DNA from: Leucaena leucocephala
Lineage: Eukaryota > Streptophyta > Magnoliopsida > Fabales > Fabaceae
Reading direction: 5' to 3'
Length of the DNA: 64,000 nucleotides
Assembly: GCA_037074615.1 (NCBI GenBank)
Contig: CM073535.1
Location: 10,207,001-10,271,000 of the forward strand
Part shown: piece after piece, positions 62,402 to 64,000 of the stretch
How the letters are laid out: the number at the start of each line of letters is the position of its first letter
How positions within the stretch are numbered: position 1 is the first letter of the stretch
Notes under the pieces: generated by a model
Databases searched by the model: none
What the model saw: only the letters and a program-made list of their open reading frames with translations
What the model was told of the DNA's origin: nothing
Program-made: the position numbers and the translations under genes

Positions 62402-63344
62402 TTGCATACATCTTTTTCTACTAATCCTTAAGAATTTTTTGAGGTGATTTTTATCTTTAGCCTACATCTCCAATATCCTATTTGTTCATTTCGGAATATG
62501 GAATAGCTTATCATATCAAGCCATTTTACATTACTAGATTATATTCATTATATCATATAATCTCTTATTGCCTGTAAGACTCCTGTGTCTCTAGCCTGAA
62601 GGATTTATGTGTCCTTGGCCTCACTGTAATCCATAACTAGGTCAGCTATTTTCTTTTAGCTAATTGAAAAAGGGTCTGGCTTACATCTCTATGCCATTCA
62701 TACTTTTAAGTTTTCCCTTATCCTCCTGGATTACTAACAGGCAAGAAAATATCTCTTATTAAGCCTCAATGTTCATGTGGATGAACTTAGCTAAGTATTC
62801 ATCAAAGGGTTTCTCTTTCCCTTGCTCTAACCCTTAGCCTTAGCTCATCTCCGTCTCATATGGGGTTAATTCTGTATCTCTCTACTATCTCTAAATTCTT
62901 TTTATCTGTCAGTCTCAATTTGCTCTAGACTAGACTGTGGTTTCTTTCTGGTCTATCTTTAGATCCTGACTAACTTAAGTTACATGGATCTCATTCATCA
63001 TCTAACACTATTACTTTTGTTCTCTAGGATACTCTACCCTAGTTATGTTGTTACTGTCTCTTCATGATGGGATCCCTTTATTTTGGGAACATGAACTTTC
63101 TATCTATTAGCCATCACGTCTTTAACCTTAAACCACATGCAGGCTCATTTCTAAGCAAGTCTTAATCTGACTTTAATTCTTTCATAATGTAGATCTACTC
63201 CTGATGATCATATGGAGGATCTATTTCTAAACATTTTTGTAAACTGATATTTTGTATCCCAGTACATCGTATTGTTTCACTTGCCTGCATCATGTGCTAA
63301 ACCTCTAACTATTGAACTTCAGTGAGGTCAGCATCTTCATTCTT
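62402..63344 (-). other. Non-coding interior of LARD Y, right part
   Basis: Continues Y after X. It follows X's interior (57045-58060) closely, for example CCTCCTGGATTACTAACAGG at 62720. Alignment with X is lost at about 63345, just after CTTCAGTGAGGTCAGCATCTT. Confidence 0.8.
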
Positions 63345-63903
63345 ATCATTAGGTCTCTATGCATTATAGTCATAACTTGGGTGCTGGCTAGTCATGATTC
63401 ATATCCTTTATAAACTTTAGTCGTGGCCATCACCACTTGCTCGTTATAACTTGACAACTTTGTGCTCTTCAGTTACGGCCTTAGGTTATCTTCTATCTCA
63501 ACCTAATCTGCCTATATATTAGATGCGTCATATGGCTTAGACTCATCGTGACTTGATAGCTCTGGAGCTTCCTGTCACACCTAGTGGTATTTACTCATCA
63601 TGACCAATAGTTTATGTACATATTTGCCACCACCTATGGCTTAACTCATCGCGACTTAGCTTGTCTGGGACTTCTAGTCGCGACTTAAACTACGTCATAT
63701 CACGATCTCATAGCTTTCTCTAAATAATCAAGTCTAATATTCTTAACATTGATAAATTGAGTCAATTAAAACTCATTCATATCTACGTATCATAATCACA
63801 ATAAATAGGGAACATGTTTACATAAATGTTCAACTAACCGTTATTTTATGATATCACACAAAACTTCATATTTCATGTCACAATAACATTTTCACATACA
63901 TTA
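63345..63903. other. Unassigned fragment with GTCGCGAC motifs
   Basis: Not like X's interior or any Tekay leader; no primer site precedes the LTR at 63904. It contains GTCGCGAC (63678) and variants (about 63421, 63549, 63648), like the Athila/Tat-like non-coding DNA at 8738-10535 and 31135-31263. Probably a piece of such an element. Confidence 0.35.
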
Positions 63904-64000
63904 TGTCACATCCTTATTTTTAACCTCAATTATACTCCATTAGAAGTGATTGGAACCAATTACATGATCATTTGCTTTGAAAACATCCATTTCTAAAACA
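63904..64000 (-). repeat. LTR end at the window edge (possible 5' LTR of Y)
   Basis: TGTCACATCC followed by a U5 end of E1/S type, running off the window. It could be Y's 5' LTR or a separate insertion; the missing primer site on its left argues that the junction is rearranged. Confidence 0.7.

Overview
This window is plant nuclear DNA, most likely from a eudicot with a repeat-rich genome. It is almost entirely LTR retrotransposon sequence of the Ty3/gypsy superfamily. Most of it belongs to one Del/Tekay-like chromovirus family: LTRs that begin TGTCATATCC, an initiator-methionine tRNA primer site (TGGTATCAGAGC), a purine tract (AAGGGGGAGAGAAA), and an integrase with a C-terminal chromodomain. 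The species cannot be fixed from sequence alone. No intact cellular gene, tRNA, rRNA or CRISPR array was seen.

Layout. (1) 23-8419: a non-autonomous element (LARD) with three 1.9 kb LTRs and no coding capacity. (2) 8425 to about 31490: a minus-strand, Athila/Tat-like gypsy remnant opened by a four-level nest. LTR fragment T (+) sits in its reverse-transcriptase gene, solo LTR S (-) sits in T, and full-length element E1 (+, 15586-27926) sits in S. E1 and S each have perfect 5 bp target duplications. (3) About 31490-36837: the only stretch outside LTR elements. It carries decayed fragments of two unrelated cellular genes, a YIP1-family membrane protein and the actin-binding protein SCAB1, followed by a 21 bp-period minisatellite. 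(4) 36838 to the right edge: a second minus-strand nest. Tekay-like element Z has a copia-type solo LTR inside its 3' LTR and is split in its reverse-transcriptase gene by LARD Y. Y is in turn split by a complete LARD X (50847-62401).

How the parts work together. E1 encodes an acidic ORF1 of unknown function, then Gag, protease, reverse transcriptase, RNase H, integrase and chromodomain. All are broken by stops or frameshifts. LARDs X, Y and the three-LTR element keep the cis-acting parts (LTRs, primer site, purine tract) and probably borrowed proteins from coding relatives. The most interesting signal is a probable spliced leader. A strong 5' splice site lies shortly after the TATA box in LTRs of every subfamily. 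In E1 a good 3' splice site lies exactly 7 nt before the ORF1 start, and a slightly altered version lies at the same distance before the ORF1 relic in LARD X. Such splicing would remove the primer site and separate an ORF1 messenger from the genomic RNA. Insertion of E1 head-on into a relative's LTR also created two kilobase-scale inverted repeats that could give hairpin RNA.
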